Assembly (NCBI GenBank): GCA_947579665.1
Contig: OX388344.1
Coordinates: 8,240,346 to 8,304,345, forward strand
Direction: 5' to 3'
From: Sympetrum striolatum
Lineage: Eukaryota > Arthropoda > Insecta > Odonata > Libellulidae
Length of the DNA: 64,000 bases
Both the position numbers and the translations under genes were made by a program. The notes under the pieces are model-generated. The model made no database searches. It was not told the DNA's origin and worked only from the letters and a program-made list of their open reading frames with translations. Positions 63,961 through 64,000 of this stretch are shown here, one piece after another (position 1 is the stretch's first letter; every line of letters begins with the position of its first letter).

Positions 63961-64000
63961 AACACGCGGGGGTGGGATATGATGGATATGTAAAGCACTC

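Overview
The window is nuclear DNA of an arthropod, most likely an insect. Genes are split by canonical GT-AG introns of 104 bp to more than 5 kb. Intergenic and intronic DNA is AT-rich and packed with eukaryotic mobile-element debris: pogo/Tigger, mariner, hAT and Mutator-like DNA transposons, non-LTR retrotransposons, a Penelope-like fragment and a gypsy-type Gag fragment. Nothing prokaryotic (operons, Shine-Dalgarno sites, CRISPR) is present. The species cannot be named from the sequence alone.

Three host genes are supported. (1) At 269-1222 (+) a GC-rich open frame encodes the 3' part, or all, of a protein I do not recognise, with a basic helix and a conserved-looking C-terminal tail. (2) On the minus strand, 32869 down to 13164, there is a complete 14-exon gene for mitochondrial Hsp70 (mortalin/HSPA9, Drosophila Hsc70-5). 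Its reading frame joins without error to 685 aa. Heat-shock-element-like and TGACG motifs lie 195-258 bp upstream of the ATG. (3) On the plus strand, 41400 to beyond the window end, there are ten exons of a SEC14-like lipid-transfer protein (PRELI + CRAL-TRIO, vertebrate SEC14L1/5, Drosophila real-time). The last part of the CRAL-TRIO domain and the expected GOLD domain lie past the window. Genes 2 and 3 are head to head across about 8.5 kb of transposon-rich DNA; genes 1 and 2 are tail to tail across about 12 kb.

Layout: 1-1222 gene 1; 1223-13163 intergenic with a nested fold-back element, a CA-bearing repeat, a nearly unbroken pogo transposon (9748-11360) and a hAT-type MITE with a perfect 8-bp target duplication (12052-12644); 13164-32869 mtHsp70 with introns carrying an 88-bp-arm hairpin, a second copy of the CA-bearing repeat ending 18 bp from a splice donor, a tandem tRNA-like repeat, a Penelope-like fragment, a LINE and a 287-bp tandem duplication; 32870-33130 putative promoter; 33300-41280 hAT transposase remains, a 679-bp inverted-repeat element, a repeat pair in opposite orientation and a second LINE; 41400-63298 the SEC14-like gene with introns holding gypsy Gag remains, CENP-B/Tigger, Mutator-like and Tigger elements; 63370-64000 a LINE 3' end and a mariner fragment.

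I found no evidence of a new multi-gene biological system. The best leads are the hAT MITE with a diverged minisatellite core, the pogo element spoiled only by two in-frame TGA codons, repeated independent invasion by TA-targeting pogo-like families, the HSE/TGACG promoter of mtHsp70, and an unassigned ORF directly abutting a LINE 3' end.
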